Shown here piece after piece: positions 17,785-25,962 of a stretch of 51,943 nt of DNA. Position numbers and translations under genes: made by a program. Position 1 is the first letter of the stretch. The number at the start of each line of letters is the position of its first letter. The notes under the pieces are model-generated. The model saw only the letters and a program-made list of their open reading frames with translations, was not told the origin of the DNA and searched no databases. The DNA comes from an uncultured Verrucomicrobiales bacterium (GTDB lineage: Bacteria; Verrucomicrobiota; Verrucomicrobiia; Verrucomicrobiales; Akkermansiaceae): the NCBI GenBank assembly GCA_938008215.1, contig CALLLS010000007.1, positions 1-51,943 on the forward strand, written 5' to 3'.

Positions 17785-20232
17785 ATGCACCAAGCGCTCA
17801 CAGATTGGATGAAGCAAAAGAAGTGGAAGCCCTTCCAATTCCAAAAGGATACGTGGGAAAGTTTCAGGCAGGGAAACTCTGGCGTCCTCCATGCTCCTAC
17901 GGGATTCGGGAAAACTCTAGCGGTCTATCTCGGACCACTCTCTGAGTCTCTAGAGGAACACGGCACGGAACTAAACGATAAGGAATCGAAAGCCCTTGGT
18001 TGCCAAATTATTTGGCTGACTCCCCTTCGCGCCCTCGCAAATGATACTCTGAACGCGCTACAAGAGCCCGTGAAGGATCTAGGTCTGAATCTCCGTGTGG
18101 ATGCACGAACGGGTGACACGAGTTCTTATAGGAAAGCCAAGCTGAGGGAACAATTCCCTTACTGCTTGGTAACGACTCCTGAATCACTATCATTACTGCT
18201 TACCTATCCAGATACCAAAGAGAAACTTGCCAATGTAAAGTGTGTGATAATCGACGAATGGCATGAGTTAATAGGCAATAAACGAGGAGTTCAGACAGAG
18301 CTGGTATTGACCCGACTGAGGCATTGGAATCCAAAAATACGGACGTGGGCACTCTCTGCAACTCTCGGAAATATTGATGAAGCGATTTTACCACTCAAAC
18401 CAGCGGGAAGTGAAACTGGATTTGATACCATTACCGCTGACTTGAAGAAGAAAATGGTGATCAATACCTTAATCCCAAAACGCATGGAATCCTTCCCGTG
18501 GTCAGGACATATTGGGACACGATTAGCGGCGGACGTTTGTAAGATATTAGAGAAAAAAGGTACCACGCTCCTCTTCACAAACACACGAGCGCAGACCGAA
18601 ATCTGGTATCAAGAAATATTGAAGCGGAAGCCAGACTGGGCAGAACAGGTCGCTATTCACCATGGCTCATTGAGCAAGCAAGATCGCGCGCAAGTAGAGG
18701 AGAACTTGAAGGTGGGTAATGTGCGTTGTGTCGTCTGCACCTCGTCCTTGGATTTGGGGATCGATTTCTCTCCCGTGGATCAGGTCATCCAAGTGGGATC
18801 CCCAAAAGGGATTACGAGACTGATTCAACGCGCGGGAAGATCAGGGCATAGACCTGGCCAGACATCTCGGATTACTTGTGTCCCTACGAATGCTCTAGAG
18901 CTAGTAGAGTTCGCAGCGGCGCGTGATTCTTGGGAAAAGTCTGAGATCGAATCACGGCAACTCTTAGAAAAACCACTCGATGTGCTTGTCCAGCACTTAG
19001 TGACGCTTGTGATTGGTGAACCGATGAGCGCGGCGAAGTTAAAAAAAGAGATCCTCACCAGCTATACTTATAGAAATATCACCGCCACAGAATGGAAGTG
19101 GGCGATCGACTTCATCACGAATGGAGGTGCGCTCGCCGCCTATCCACAATATGAGAAAGCCAAATTGGTGATGGGGAAGCTCACCGTCGCGGATAAGCGG
19201 ATCATTCAGTTGCATCGTATGAATATCGGAACGATCACCTCTGACTCAGCCATCCTGATCAAGTATGTGAATGGACATTATCTGGGAACGATTGAAGAAA
19301 ATTTCATCACTAAATTAAAGCCTGGCAAGCAATTCATCTTTGCGGGGAAGCGACTAGAACTCGTCAGATTTCACAAGCTCACCGCCACCGTTAGAAACGC
19401 TAAAACGAAACTAAAAGGCGACGTCCCTTCATGGAATGGAGGAAGAATGCCACTCTCCTCTGAGCTCGCCCACGCCGTGGCAAGCAAGATCCACACCTCA
19501 GATGAGAGTCCCGAGATGAAAGCCGTTCTTCCCATCTTGAGCATTCAGTCTAAGTGGTCCGTTCTTCCGAGCACAGAATCACTCCTCATAGAGCACACAC
19601 GCTCCAGAGAAGGAGAGCACCTTTTTTTCTATCCCTTCGCGGGACGATTAGTGCATGAAGGATTGGCGGCATTGGTCGCCTACCGAATGACGCGAGAAAT
19701 GGCTGACTCCGTGCACGTCACGCAGAATGATTACGGCTTTTCACTGACCGCGCGCTCGGGCTTACATCTCGATGAAAACTCGATCAGGGAGAGCTTATCC
19801 ACTGAGAATCTCATTGAAGATCTGCAGAAATGTATGAATACCGCAGAGCTCGCTAGAAGGCAGTTCCGCGAGGTGGCTCGCGTAGCGGGATTGATCGTGC
19901 CGCAGCTTCCAGGGAGGCATCGCAAAAGTAGGGATCTACAAGTTTCCGCAAAATTACTCTATGAAGTCTTCCAACGCTACGATGCCGATAACCTACTAAT
20001 CAAACAAGCGAGCGATGAAATACTCACCAGACAGTTAGAGGTGAATCGCCTCAGGAAAACACTGGCTGAGATAGCCAATAAGCCACTAGAATTAAAAGAA
20101 ACAGAGCGACTCACCCCGATGGCGTTTCCTCTCTGGGCGGATCGTCTTTCTGCTTACTTGCCTGCAGGAGATGCGGTCACTAGATTAGAAAAAATGCTCG
20201 CTCGCTTACAAAAAGAATCCGCCTCTGAGTAA
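17785..20232 (+). CDS. Ligase-associated Lhr-core DEXH-box DNA helicase
   Basis: The protein is about 815 aa from the ATG at 17785, which begins 1 nt after the ligase stop. A TTG at 17767 would overlap the ligase gene. Motif I is APTGFGKT (residues 37-44), motif II is DEWHEL, motif III is ALSATLGN. The second RecA domain has LLFTNTRAQTE and a motif VI of RLIQRAGRSGHRPG. A winged helix and the Lhr-specific beta-barrel region follow. It lacks the long C-terminal extension of full-length Lhr. Lhr-core proteins are 3'-to-5' ssDNA translocases and helicases that unwind RNA-DNA and DNA duplexes in repair. Its position between the ligase fusion and the phosphoesterase is that of the four-enzyme ligase-associated repair cluster. 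Confidence 0.93.
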   Translation: MHQALTDWMKQKKWKPFQFQKDTWESFRQGNSGVLHAPTGFGKTLAVYLGPLSESLEEHGTELNDKESKALGCQIIWLTPLRALANDTLNALQEPVKDLGLNLRVDARTGDTSSYRKAKLREQFPYCLVTTPESLSLLLTYPDTKEKLANVKCVIIDEWHELIGNKRGVQTELVLTRLRHWNPKIRTWALSATLGNIDEAILPLKPAGSETGFDTITADLKKKMVINTLIPKRMESFPWSGHIGTRLAADVCKILEKKGTTLLFTNTRAQTEIWYQEILKRKPDWAEQVAIHHGSLSKQDRAQVEENLKVGNVRCVVCTSSLDLGIDFSPVDQVIQVGSPKGITRLIQRAGRSGHRPGQTSRITCVPTNALELVEFAAARDSWEKSEIESRQLLEKPLDVLVQHLVTLVIGEPMSAAKLKKEILTSYTYRNITATEWKWAIDFITNGGALAAYPQYEKAKLVMGKLTVADKRIIQLHRMNIGTITSDSAILIKYVNGHYLGTIEENFITKLKPGKQFIFAGKRLELVRFHKLTATVRNAKTKLKGDVPSWNGGRMPLSSELAHAVASKIHTSDESPEMKAVLPILSIQSKWSVLPSTESLLIEHTRSREGEHLFFYPFAGRLVHEGLAALVAYRMTREMADSVHVTQNDYGFSLTARSGLHLDENSIRESLSTENLIEDLQKCMNTAELARRQFREVARVAGLIVPQLPGRHRKSRDLQVSAKLLYEVFQRYDADNLLIKQASDEILTRQLEVNRLRKTLAEIANKPLELKETERLTPMAFPLWADRLSAYLPAGDAVTRLEKMLARLQKESASE

Positions 20233-20882
20233 TGACCATTCATTTAGGAAAAACTCCTGTCACGCTCTTGCCTGAGTTCGGCGCCCTTTTACCCAGAACG
20301 GGAACGCTAGTGCTGGCAGATATCCATCTCGGAAAATCCGCCACCTTTCGGGCGAGAGGACTGCCTGTGCCAGAAGGAGACACCACGGATGATCTGGGAA
20401 GAATCGACTCCATGATTAACACCTATGAGGTGAAACAGCTCGTGATCGCTGGTGACATGGTTCATGCCTCAGACGGGCTCACCAAATACACTCTTGAGAG
20501 CATACGATCTTGGTTAGAGAGTCTATCAATTCCCATGGTGCTAACCGAAGGAAATCATGATCGGAAATCCTTCCTTCCGGCGTTAAAGTTAGATCGAGTA
20601 AAATTTATCTCAGCAGACGGAATCCACATCACGCATGAACCGAAGGATCTCCCGAAAGAGACACCAGGCATCGCTGGGCACCTTCATCCGTCATACACGC
20701 TCAAAGATCGCTCCAAAGTGGGGATAAAGCTAAAGGGCTACCACCTATGCTACCCTCACCACTTGGTATTACCCGCATTTTCCCAATTCACAGGAACGCA
20801 TCCTATTTCTCCTTCTATAGGGGATAAGTTCTTCTCAGTGACTGAGAACCAGCTTCACGAGATTCCACTAAAGCTTGTTTAG
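20232..20882 (+). CDS. pdeM: Ligase-associated metallophosphoesterase (PdeM-type nuclease)
   Basis: The 216-aa protein overlaps the helicase stop by one base (TAATG), so translation is probably coupled. The calcineurin-like metal motifs are in order: LADIHLGK, IAGDMVH, EGNHDRK, GIHITHEP and GIAGHLHP. This is the layout of the bacterial ligase-associated phosphoesterases, which in P. putida act as manganese-dependent DNA nucleases. It completes the repair operon exonuclease-ligase / Lhr-core / phosphoesterase. The start is a simple ATG. There is no signal peptide, so it acts in the cytoplasm. Confidence 0.93.
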   Translation: MTIHLGKTPVTLLPEFGALLPRTGTLVLADIHLGKSATFRARGLPVPEGDTTDDLGRIDSMINTYEVKQLVIAGDMVHASDGLTKYTLESIRSWLESLSIPMVLTEGNHDRKSFLPALKLDRVKFISADGIHITHEPKDLPKETPGIAGHLHPSYTLKDRSKVGIKLKGYHLCYPHHLVLPAFSQFTGTHPISPSIGDKFFSVTENQLHEIPLKLV

Positions 20883-21045
20883 ACAAATCTCATTACTCTT
20901 GGCAAAGCGTGTTACTGTAGTAAGGAAACGGCAACTGAAGCCGCCAAAGCCAGAATGGTTATAATACTAAACTTTACAGAACTAATATTAAGCTTTTCTT
21001 GAACATCACGGATTGTTAAAGTAAAGAGTATAAACTAATCACCTC

Positions 21046-21228
21046 ATGAAAAAATTCAGATTACTCGCACTCCTTTCACTCACTTGCTTAGGGTTTGTCT
21101 CTTGCCACACCGTTTCTGGAATCGGTAAAGATATCTCTTCCATGGGAAGTGCTATGTCTAACTCCGTGGAGAACCGTTACATCGGGACTCCAGCAACAGC
21201 GCAGGATGTCTATAATCCTGCCTACTAA
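21046..21228 (+). CDS. Entericidin-like small lipoprotein
   Basis: This is a 60-aa protein. It opens with a signal peptide and lipobox (FRLLALLSLTCLGFVSC, Cys near 20), followed by HTVSGIGKDISSMGSAMS. The CxTVxGxGKDIxxxGxAxS pattern is that of the entericidin EcnA/EcnB family. Entericidins are small, lipid-anchored, membrane-active peptides with an antidote/toxin pair (EcnA/EcnB) in enterics, but family members are common and mostly untested. It sits 11 bp before the next gene, so the two could be one transcript. A TTGAAC...TAAAGT pair upstream (about 21000-21030) could be a promoter. The ATG at 21046 has no Shine-Dalgarno sequence. Confidence 0.8.
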   Translation: MKKFRLLALLSLTCLGFVSCHTVSGIGKDISSMGSAMSNSVENRYIGTPATAQDVYNPAY

Positions 21229-21239
21229 GGGTCACCTTT

Positions 21240-21911
21240 ATGAAACCTTATTCTCCTCTAGAGGAATGGACAGAAAGCACTGATCTTAGCTTTGGTCTCT
21301 ATGAGAGAGATGGCGTAAAATACTATCAGGTTAACGGACAGCCTATTGCATCTAGCAAGGAATCCTTTTGTGAGACTGAGCTCGCAAGCATGATGGCGCG
21401 ACCATTCCGTCCCGCCAAGCAGCCCAAGATTCTCGTCGTGGGACTAGGCATAGGAAACATCGTCAACGCTTTTGCGGAAGCGCTCCCACAAAAAAAAGCG
21501 AGCTTTGAAATTCTAGATATTAACTCAAAGTCCTTCTCGTGGTTTAAGGAGCATCTCGCCTTAGACCCTGACACTCCTGAGAAGTGCGAATTTTTCTCCG
21601 AACGAGTCGTCGATTACGTCAAACCGAAGTCTGGTATCTATAATGGCATCTTCATTGACCCAGAGCTTTGGAGAAGTTACGGACAAGATGAGGAACTCAC
21701 GAGCAAGCCTTACATAAATTACTTCGTGAATGCCCTTAAAATGGGAGGGCTTCTTGGCGTTGTCACGGAGCGCCCAGATAAGATCGTAGTGGGACGAATG
21801 GAGCGCTCTGGACTGGAAGTGAATGTGGAGAGATTTCCCTCTGTTGTTGGAGGGAAGAGACAACGCACCATCTGGCTCGCTAAAAAAGGACATTACCAAA
21901 AAAGCCATTAA
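21240..21911 (+). CDS. Spermidine-synthase-like Rossmann methyltransferase-fold protein
   Basis: The protein is 223 aa. The SAM/dcSAM-binding loop is LVVGLGIGN near residue 65 and the acidic end of beta-2 is FEILDIN near 90. The region FIDPELWRSYGQDEE replaces the usual polyamine-site Asp stretch of spermidine synthases, so the protein is probably not an aminopropyltransferase. Length is that of a bare Rossmann domain without the N-terminal beta-barrel. The start of the gene follows the entericidin-like gene by 11 bp. A membrane protein of the matching superfamily lies at the left edge of the window, but these two are 20 kb apart and there is no evidence that they work together. Its acceptor is unknown. 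Confidence 0.72.
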   Translation: MKPYSPLEEWTESTDLSFGLYERDGVKYYQVNGQPIASSKESFCETELASMMARPFRPAKQPKILVVGLGIGNIVNAFAEALPQKKASFEILDINSKSFSWFKEHLALDPDTPEKCEFFSERVVDYVKPKSGIYNGIFIDPELWRSYGQDEELTSKPYINYFVNALKMGGLLGVVTERPDKIVVGRMERSGLEVNVERFPSVVGGKRQRTIWLAKKGHYQKSH

Positions 21912-21971
21912 CGGCATCATATGCGCTATGAGCGTAATCCTCCTGCATGTAATCTCACTTCCAAAATATCA

Positions 21972-23441
21972 ATGAAAGTAATATGCATTCTCGCTAGCCT
22001 TCTCTGCTTCTCATCTGTTAACGGGCAGACTGTTGAGCGAGGTGATGTCATCAAGACCGCCAAACTGGATGCGGTTATCCTGCCTGAGGAATCCTTCCCT
22101 CTAAAGCTAGCACCCCAAGAATGGACAGACTTCATTATAGAGGAATGCCTCGCGCATGGAACAAGGGTAGAAGAGGGGCAAGTTCTCATTAAGGCGAAAA
22201 AGGATAAATATGATCAAAAAATAACCGATCTAACCCAGCAAATCTCACTAGATACCCTAAGTCTAGAGCTCCTCCAGAAAGAGCTAGAAGACATGGAAGC
22301 CCTTACTCCTCTCCAAATCCAAGAGGTAGAAGAACGCCAAAAGAGAAAAGAGGTAGACCACCTGCACTTCATGGAAAAGGAGTATCCCCGCTTATTAGAA
22401 AACTATACGAAGACACTAGAAGGTTCTGAGTGGGAGTATAAAAACGCTCAAGAAGAATTAGAGCAGCTTCAAGCGATGTATGAAGAGGATGACCTCACAG
22501 AAGAAACGGAGGAGATTATCCTACAGCGTGCAAAATACTCTGCGGAACTCTCTAAGTGGCGCTATGAAAGAGCAAAAGAAGACCACCAAAAAATAACAGA
22601 AATTTCTCTTCCTCGCCGTCTTGAGGATAGAAAGCTCAGTTTTACAGAAAGCACCTTTGAGAATGAAGAAAAGAAACGTTCCATTCCCCGCTTGCTCGAA
22701 CAAAAAAGAATAGAAGTAAAGCAAAAGGAAATCGCTCTCGAGTGTAACAAGGAAAGCTTAGAAAAGTTAGAGCGGGATTCTTCTTTCTTTGAGCTAAAAT
22801 CCCCTGCCGATGGCACATTCTATTACGGAATGATTGAAAACGGTCTCTGGCAAGGAGCTACCACTACTGAGAAATTTATGCGCACTGGAGGGAAACTCGT
22901 GTTAGAAAAAAACTTCGCGTGCCTTATTCCTGATGATGCTAAGATGCAGGCCTTTGCACAGGTAGAGCCCGATGTGGTTGGCATCCTCAAAAAAGGACAA
23001 AAAGGTATTCTCACCATGAACTATGACCGTGGGCAACGTTATCCTATCGAATGTTCCATGATTGGGGAGGCCCCTCTCGCAAATGGCAAATTCCTCGCTT
23101 TATTTAAATTAGAGGGCGCAATAGATTTGCCAATCACCTATACTGGAGAATGTAACCTCCTCATCGCTGAAGAGAAAGACGTCCTCAGGGTTCCCGAAAA
23201 GGCTCTCACGACCTTACCTAATGGAAATGTTATAGCTAGAGTCTTAGCGCCAAAAGAGAATAATGAATTACCAGCTACTGCAGAGGAAGGAGATGATCAA
23301 AAGGAATTAGAAGAACCATCCTCCGAACAAAAACAAAAAGCTAAAAAGAGATTAGTTCAAACAGGTCTTTTCGGTGATGATTATGTTGAAATACTTGAAG
23401 ACCTTAAAGAAGGTGAACTTTTAGAAAGATTTAAAAAATAA
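21972..23441 (+). CDS. HlyD-like periplasmic adaptor protein with long coiled coil
   Basis: The start at 21972 (MKVICILASLLCFSSVNGQ) gives a signal peptide; an ATG at 21921 would add 17 residues that bury it. The 489-aa product has a lipoyl/barrel-sandwich hybrid half near residue 60-75 (TRVEEGQVLIKAKKDK), then roughly 200 residues of highly charged helical coiled coil (KELEDMEALTPLQIQEVEER onwards), then a second lipoyl half (FELKSPADGTFYYGMIENG) and beta-barrel (RVPEKALTTLPNGNVIARVL). This is the order of HlyD-type membrane fusion proteins. It lacks a transmembrane anchor and no transporter is adjacent. A Glu/Lys-rich insert follows near 430-455. The partner may be elsewhere or it may have been adapted to another envelope role. 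Confidence 0.8.
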   Translation: MKVICILASLLCFSSVNGQTVERGDVIKTAKLDAVILPEESFPLKLAPQEWTDFIIEECLAHGTRVEEGQVLIKAKKDKYDQKITDLTQQISLDTLSLELLQKELEDMEALTPLQIQEVEERQKRKEVDHLHFMEKEYPRLLENYTKTLEGSEWEYKNAQEELEQLQAMYEEDDLTEETEEIILQRAKYSAELSKWRYERAKEDHQKITEISLPRRLEDRKLSFTESTFENEEKKRSIPRLLEQKRIEVKQKEIALECNKESLEKLERDSSFFELKSPADGTFYYGMIENGLWQGATTTEKFMRTGGKLVLEKNFACLIPDDAKMQAFAQVEPDVVGILKKGQKGILTMNYDRGQRYPIECSMIGEAPLANGKFLALFKLEGAIDLPITYTGECNLLIAEEKDVLRVPEKALTTLPNGNVIARVLAPKENNELPATAEEGDDQKELEEPSSEQKQKAKKRLVQTGLFGDDYVEILEDLKEGELLERFKK

Positions 23442-23488
23442 AGCCCCTGTACTATCGTGCGATTTGAGACTATTAGAATGATGAAATC

Positions 23489-24613
23489 ATGAGGTGGCTT
23501 TTACTCATATTCTGCCTAACGCACACGTCTCTCCGCGCGGATATAGATGCTTCCATTGAAAAAGGCGTTCATTTCCTTATCGAAAATCAAAACGAAGATG
23601 GCTCATGGGGTAGTGCTAAAAAAACGAAGGGTATCACTATTTATGCTCCTATTCCAGGAGCTCACCATGCGTTTAGAATGGCATCCACTTGTCTTGCTCT
23701 CTCAGGTTTAGTTGCCCATGAAAAAGAATGCCCCGAGGCTAGCGAATCAATCGAAAACGCAGAAGCATGGCTCTTTAAAAATCATGAAGCGGTGAGGCGC
23801 GCGACAGGTGAATCACTCTATAACGTCTGGGCTCATTCTTATGGTCTCCGCGCATTCACAGACCTTTATTTGCGTGATAGAAAAAACCAAGAGCGCTACT
23901 TAAAAGCCGCTCAATGCCACTATGATAGCCTCTTAAAATATGAACTCTTAGGCGGAGGTTGGAGTTATTATAACGTCGGGCAGGAATTGGGGGGACTCTC
24001 CACTAAAAGCCCAAGTGGTTCTAACAACAGCTTTCTCACTGCTACCGCACTTTCTGCGATTTTCTATACAAGAGCGCACCTCCCGATAAGTATAAACGAA
24101 AAACAACTCTCTCTCTCTTATAAGTCCCTCCTTAGGCAACGCCTCCCAGACGGATCTTTCCTGTATGGCGAATATATGCGCTCGCGCCCAAGAGTGCCTG
24201 CTAATCGCCCTGCGGGCTCTCTCGCTAGAACCCCAGCAGCCCAAAACGCCCTTCTTTCACATGCCCCAAACTCCGTAAAACCTGAGGAGCTAGACGAATG
24301 GATCTCACGTTTCATTGAGCGCCATGGGTTTCTCGCAAATGCTAAGAAGCGCCCCCTCCCTCACGAAAGCCCCTTTCAAATCTCTGGTTATTACTATTAT
24401 TACGGACACTTCTATGTCTCTGAGGTCATGCGCTTTTTACCCATGGAGAAAATTAAGATCTACATGCCACCGCTAGTAGAAATCCTCATAAAAGCTCAGG
24501 AAAAGAATGGCTCTTGGTGGGACTTCCCTCTCTATGATTACCATCAAGCATACGGCACAGGATATGCCCTGCAAGCCTTAGCGAATTATAAGAAGGAAGA
24601 CTCAGAATATTAG
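23489..24613 (+). CDS. Exported protein with squalene-cyclase/prenyltransferase-type alpha-alpha repeats
   Basis: The 374-aa protein has a signal peptide (MRWLLLIFCLTHTSLRAD). The repeats read IEKGVHFLIENQNEDGSWG near residue 25-43, then LLGGGWSYYNVG, LLRQRLPDGSFLYGEYM and LIKAQEKNGSWWDFPLYDYH. The QxxDGSWG-type motif belongs to the terpenoid cyclase/protein prenyltransferase alpha-toroid. The catalytic DxDD of squalene-hopene cyclases is not seen, and export makes cyclase activity unlikely. Exported toroids of this kind occur in planctomycetes and Verrucomicrobiota with unknown roles, possibly as ligand or peptide binders. It follows the HlyD-like gene by 47 bp and probably shares its transcript. 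Confidence 0.78.
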   Translation: MRWLLLIFCLTHTSLRADIDASIEKGVHFLIENQNEDGSWGSAKKTKGITIYAPIPGAHHAFRMASTCLALSGLVAHEKECPEASESIENAEAWLFKNHEAVRRATGESLYNVWAHSYGLRAFTDLYLRDRKNQERYLKAAQCHYDSLLKYELLGGGWSYYNVGQELGGLSTKSPSGSNNSFLTATALSAIFYTRAHLPISINEKQLSLSYKSLLRQRLPDGSFLYGEYMRSRPRVPANRPAGSLARTPAAQNALLSHAPNSVKPEELDEWISRFIERHGFLANAKKRPLPHESPFQISGYYYYYGHFYVSEVMRFLPMEKIKIYMPPLVEILIKAQEKNGSWWDFPLYDYHQAYGTGYALQALANYKKEDSEY

Positions 24614-24687
24614 CTCTCAACCTCCTCAAACAAGATACATCCATAAAAGACTCGATCAGAGGAAAGAGATTACGAGCTACTTTCGAT

Positions 24688-24840
24688 CACATAACACGAC
24701 ATTTTTTATAAGCGGAGGATTCATCGAATCCTCCCTACCGCTTCGCCATATAATACAAGCAAACTGGGTAGGGTGGTTTTGATAAAACCGCCGTTTCTAA
24801 GGGAGGCTTTGCCCATAATAAGTATTTGTCGTGTAGTGTG
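24688..24840 (+). mobile_element. 153-bp MITE with 9-bp target-site duplication
   Basis: The 330-bp gap between genes holds a complete miniature element. ACTTTCGAT occurs at 24679-24687 and again at 24841-24849, an exact 9-bp target duplication. Between them the ends are inverted: the left starts CACATAACACGACA, and the right read on the minus strand starts CACACTACACGACA. Twelve of the first 14 bases agree. Inside are two hairpins: GGAGGATT/AATCCTCC (24714-24734) and GGTGGTTTT/AAAACCGCC (24772-24792). CTCCCTACC (24731-24739) and GGGTAGGGTGG (24766-24776) also pair. There is no ORF, so it must have been moved by a transposase elsewhere in the genome. The remaining DNA on either side shows no gene. 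Confidence 0.85.
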
Positions 24841-24942
24841 ACTTTCGATGACAAAATCTTGGCTTCCCTTTTAAGTATCCCAATGTGAGGTAGCCCTGCT
24901 CAAACCCTCTGGTCACAATTTTTTATTGGACTACGTGCAGAT

Positions 24943-25647
24943 TCATCGCCTCGCTAAACAAAGCACGATCACTCTTTCCACACCTGCGGATTTAAGGACT
25001 TTAGCGCATTCATTGACAGTCGTTCCCGTGGTGTAAACATCGTCCACAAGAAAAACATTATCGGGCAACTCCTCACTTTCGATGACTTTTATCGCGTGCT
25101 TTAAATTTCCTTCACGTTGCTTTTTTCTTAACCCTGTCTGTTGCTGAGTGGGGTATACCCGTTCTAACGTAGCCTGAAATGGAATGCCTTGTAGCTTAGA
25201 AAGCTTGGTGGCTAAGAGCTTTGCTTGATCAAAACCCCTGCCGCGCTCACGGATATGATGAATAGGAACAGAGGTAAGCACCCAATCCTCTTTAGCCATC
25301 TCTAATAAACGAGGCTCGTGAAATACCTCAGAAAGACATTTCACGAGAAAGTCAGTTAGATACAGCCCCTTCATATACTTAAACGTATGGATAAAGTGTC
25401 TGAGATACGGATTCATTTCATAAGCAGTGACCACATATTCAAAGTGGAACGTTTGATCTCTGCAATGGATACATCTACGATCCATCATCGTTTTCCCTCG
25501 TAATTTTTCTGAGCATGTCAGGCAATACTCTTCTGTAAGTGGCACAAAATGGCTCTCACATTCAGAGCAAACTACTTGCCCAAATTTGGTCTCCTGCTGG
25601 CACACTTCACAAAATGAGGGGAAAATGAACTTTAGGAGACTCTTCAT
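24943..25647 (-). CDS. comF: ComF-family phosphoribosyltransferase-like protein
   Basis: The 234-aa protein begins with zinc-binding Cys pairs CEVC, CSEC, CLTC and CIHC (residues 13-63). The phosphoribosyltransferase domain follows, with the RERGRGFDQA motif and the PRPP-binding loop VFLVDDVYTTGTTVNECAK near 200-218. ComF proteins are needed for DNA uptake during natural transformation in several bacteria and interact with helicase and single-strand-binding proteins. No other competence genes are in the window. It is divergent to the 88-aa gene at 25696. The product is cytoplasmic and has the family's usual length. Confidence 0.92.
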   Translation of the reverse strand: MKSLLKFIFPSFCEVCQQETKFGQVVCSECESHFVPLTEEYCLTCSEKLRGKTMMDRRCIHCRDQTFHFEYVVTAYEMNPYLRHFIHTFKYMKGLYLTDFLVKCLSEVFHEPRLLEMAKEDWVLTSVPIHHIRERGRGFDQAKLLATKLSKLQGIPFQATLERVYPTQQQTGLRKKQREGNLKHAIKVIESEELPDNVFLVDDVYTTGTTVNECAKVLKSAGVERVIVLCLARR

Positions 25648-25695
25648 AGATTCTTTCTGCTTTACGAAAAGTATACTTTTTCACAATGCTACGCT

Positions 25696-25962
25696 ATGCA
25701 AAAATACCAATGGAGGGAGGCAACCGAGGAAGGCACTCGATTTTACCGTGCCACATACCATGCGAGCAGATGGAACATCGCTACGCAACTGAAAGGAGAA
25801 GATTGGACTGATAAATTTAAGCCTAGTCAAGAGGTCTTACAGAACTTAAGAGAACTTCTGTGGGCTAAGTATCAAAGGAAGCGCTGCACCTGGAAGATAT
25901 TATCTAATCTAGATAAGCTTATAGAAAAGGAATATGGCGTAGAGCCGCCCCAGAAATCATGA
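25696..25962 (+). CDS. Small conserved-looking protein coupled to bioA
   Basis: This 88-aa protein is rich in Trp, Arg and Lys: YQWREATEEGTRFYRATYHA near the start, SRWNIATQLKGEDWTDKFK, then LRELLWAKYQRKRCTWKILS and a C-terminal DKLIEKEYGVEPPQ. No signal peptide or known domain is visible. It overlaps the next gene by 4 bp (ATGA), which suggests translational coupling. From memory, small proteins with this RFYRA...RW...LWxKYQRxR pattern occur in other Verrucomicrobiota beside unrelated genes, so it is probably a conserved unknown. A role in biotin synthesis is not supported. Confidence 0.7.
   Translation: MQKYQWREATEEGTRFYRATYHASRWNIATQLKGEDWTDKFKPSQEVLQNLRELLWAKYQRKRCTWKILSNLDKLIEKEYGVEPPQKS

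Noticed and set aside
23461-23488. TGAGACT followed by ATTAGAATGAT upstream of the toroid gene, resembling a Fur-like half site
   Set aside because: The second arm does not match the first, so 7-1-7 symmetry is absent; kept only as a weak resemblance.
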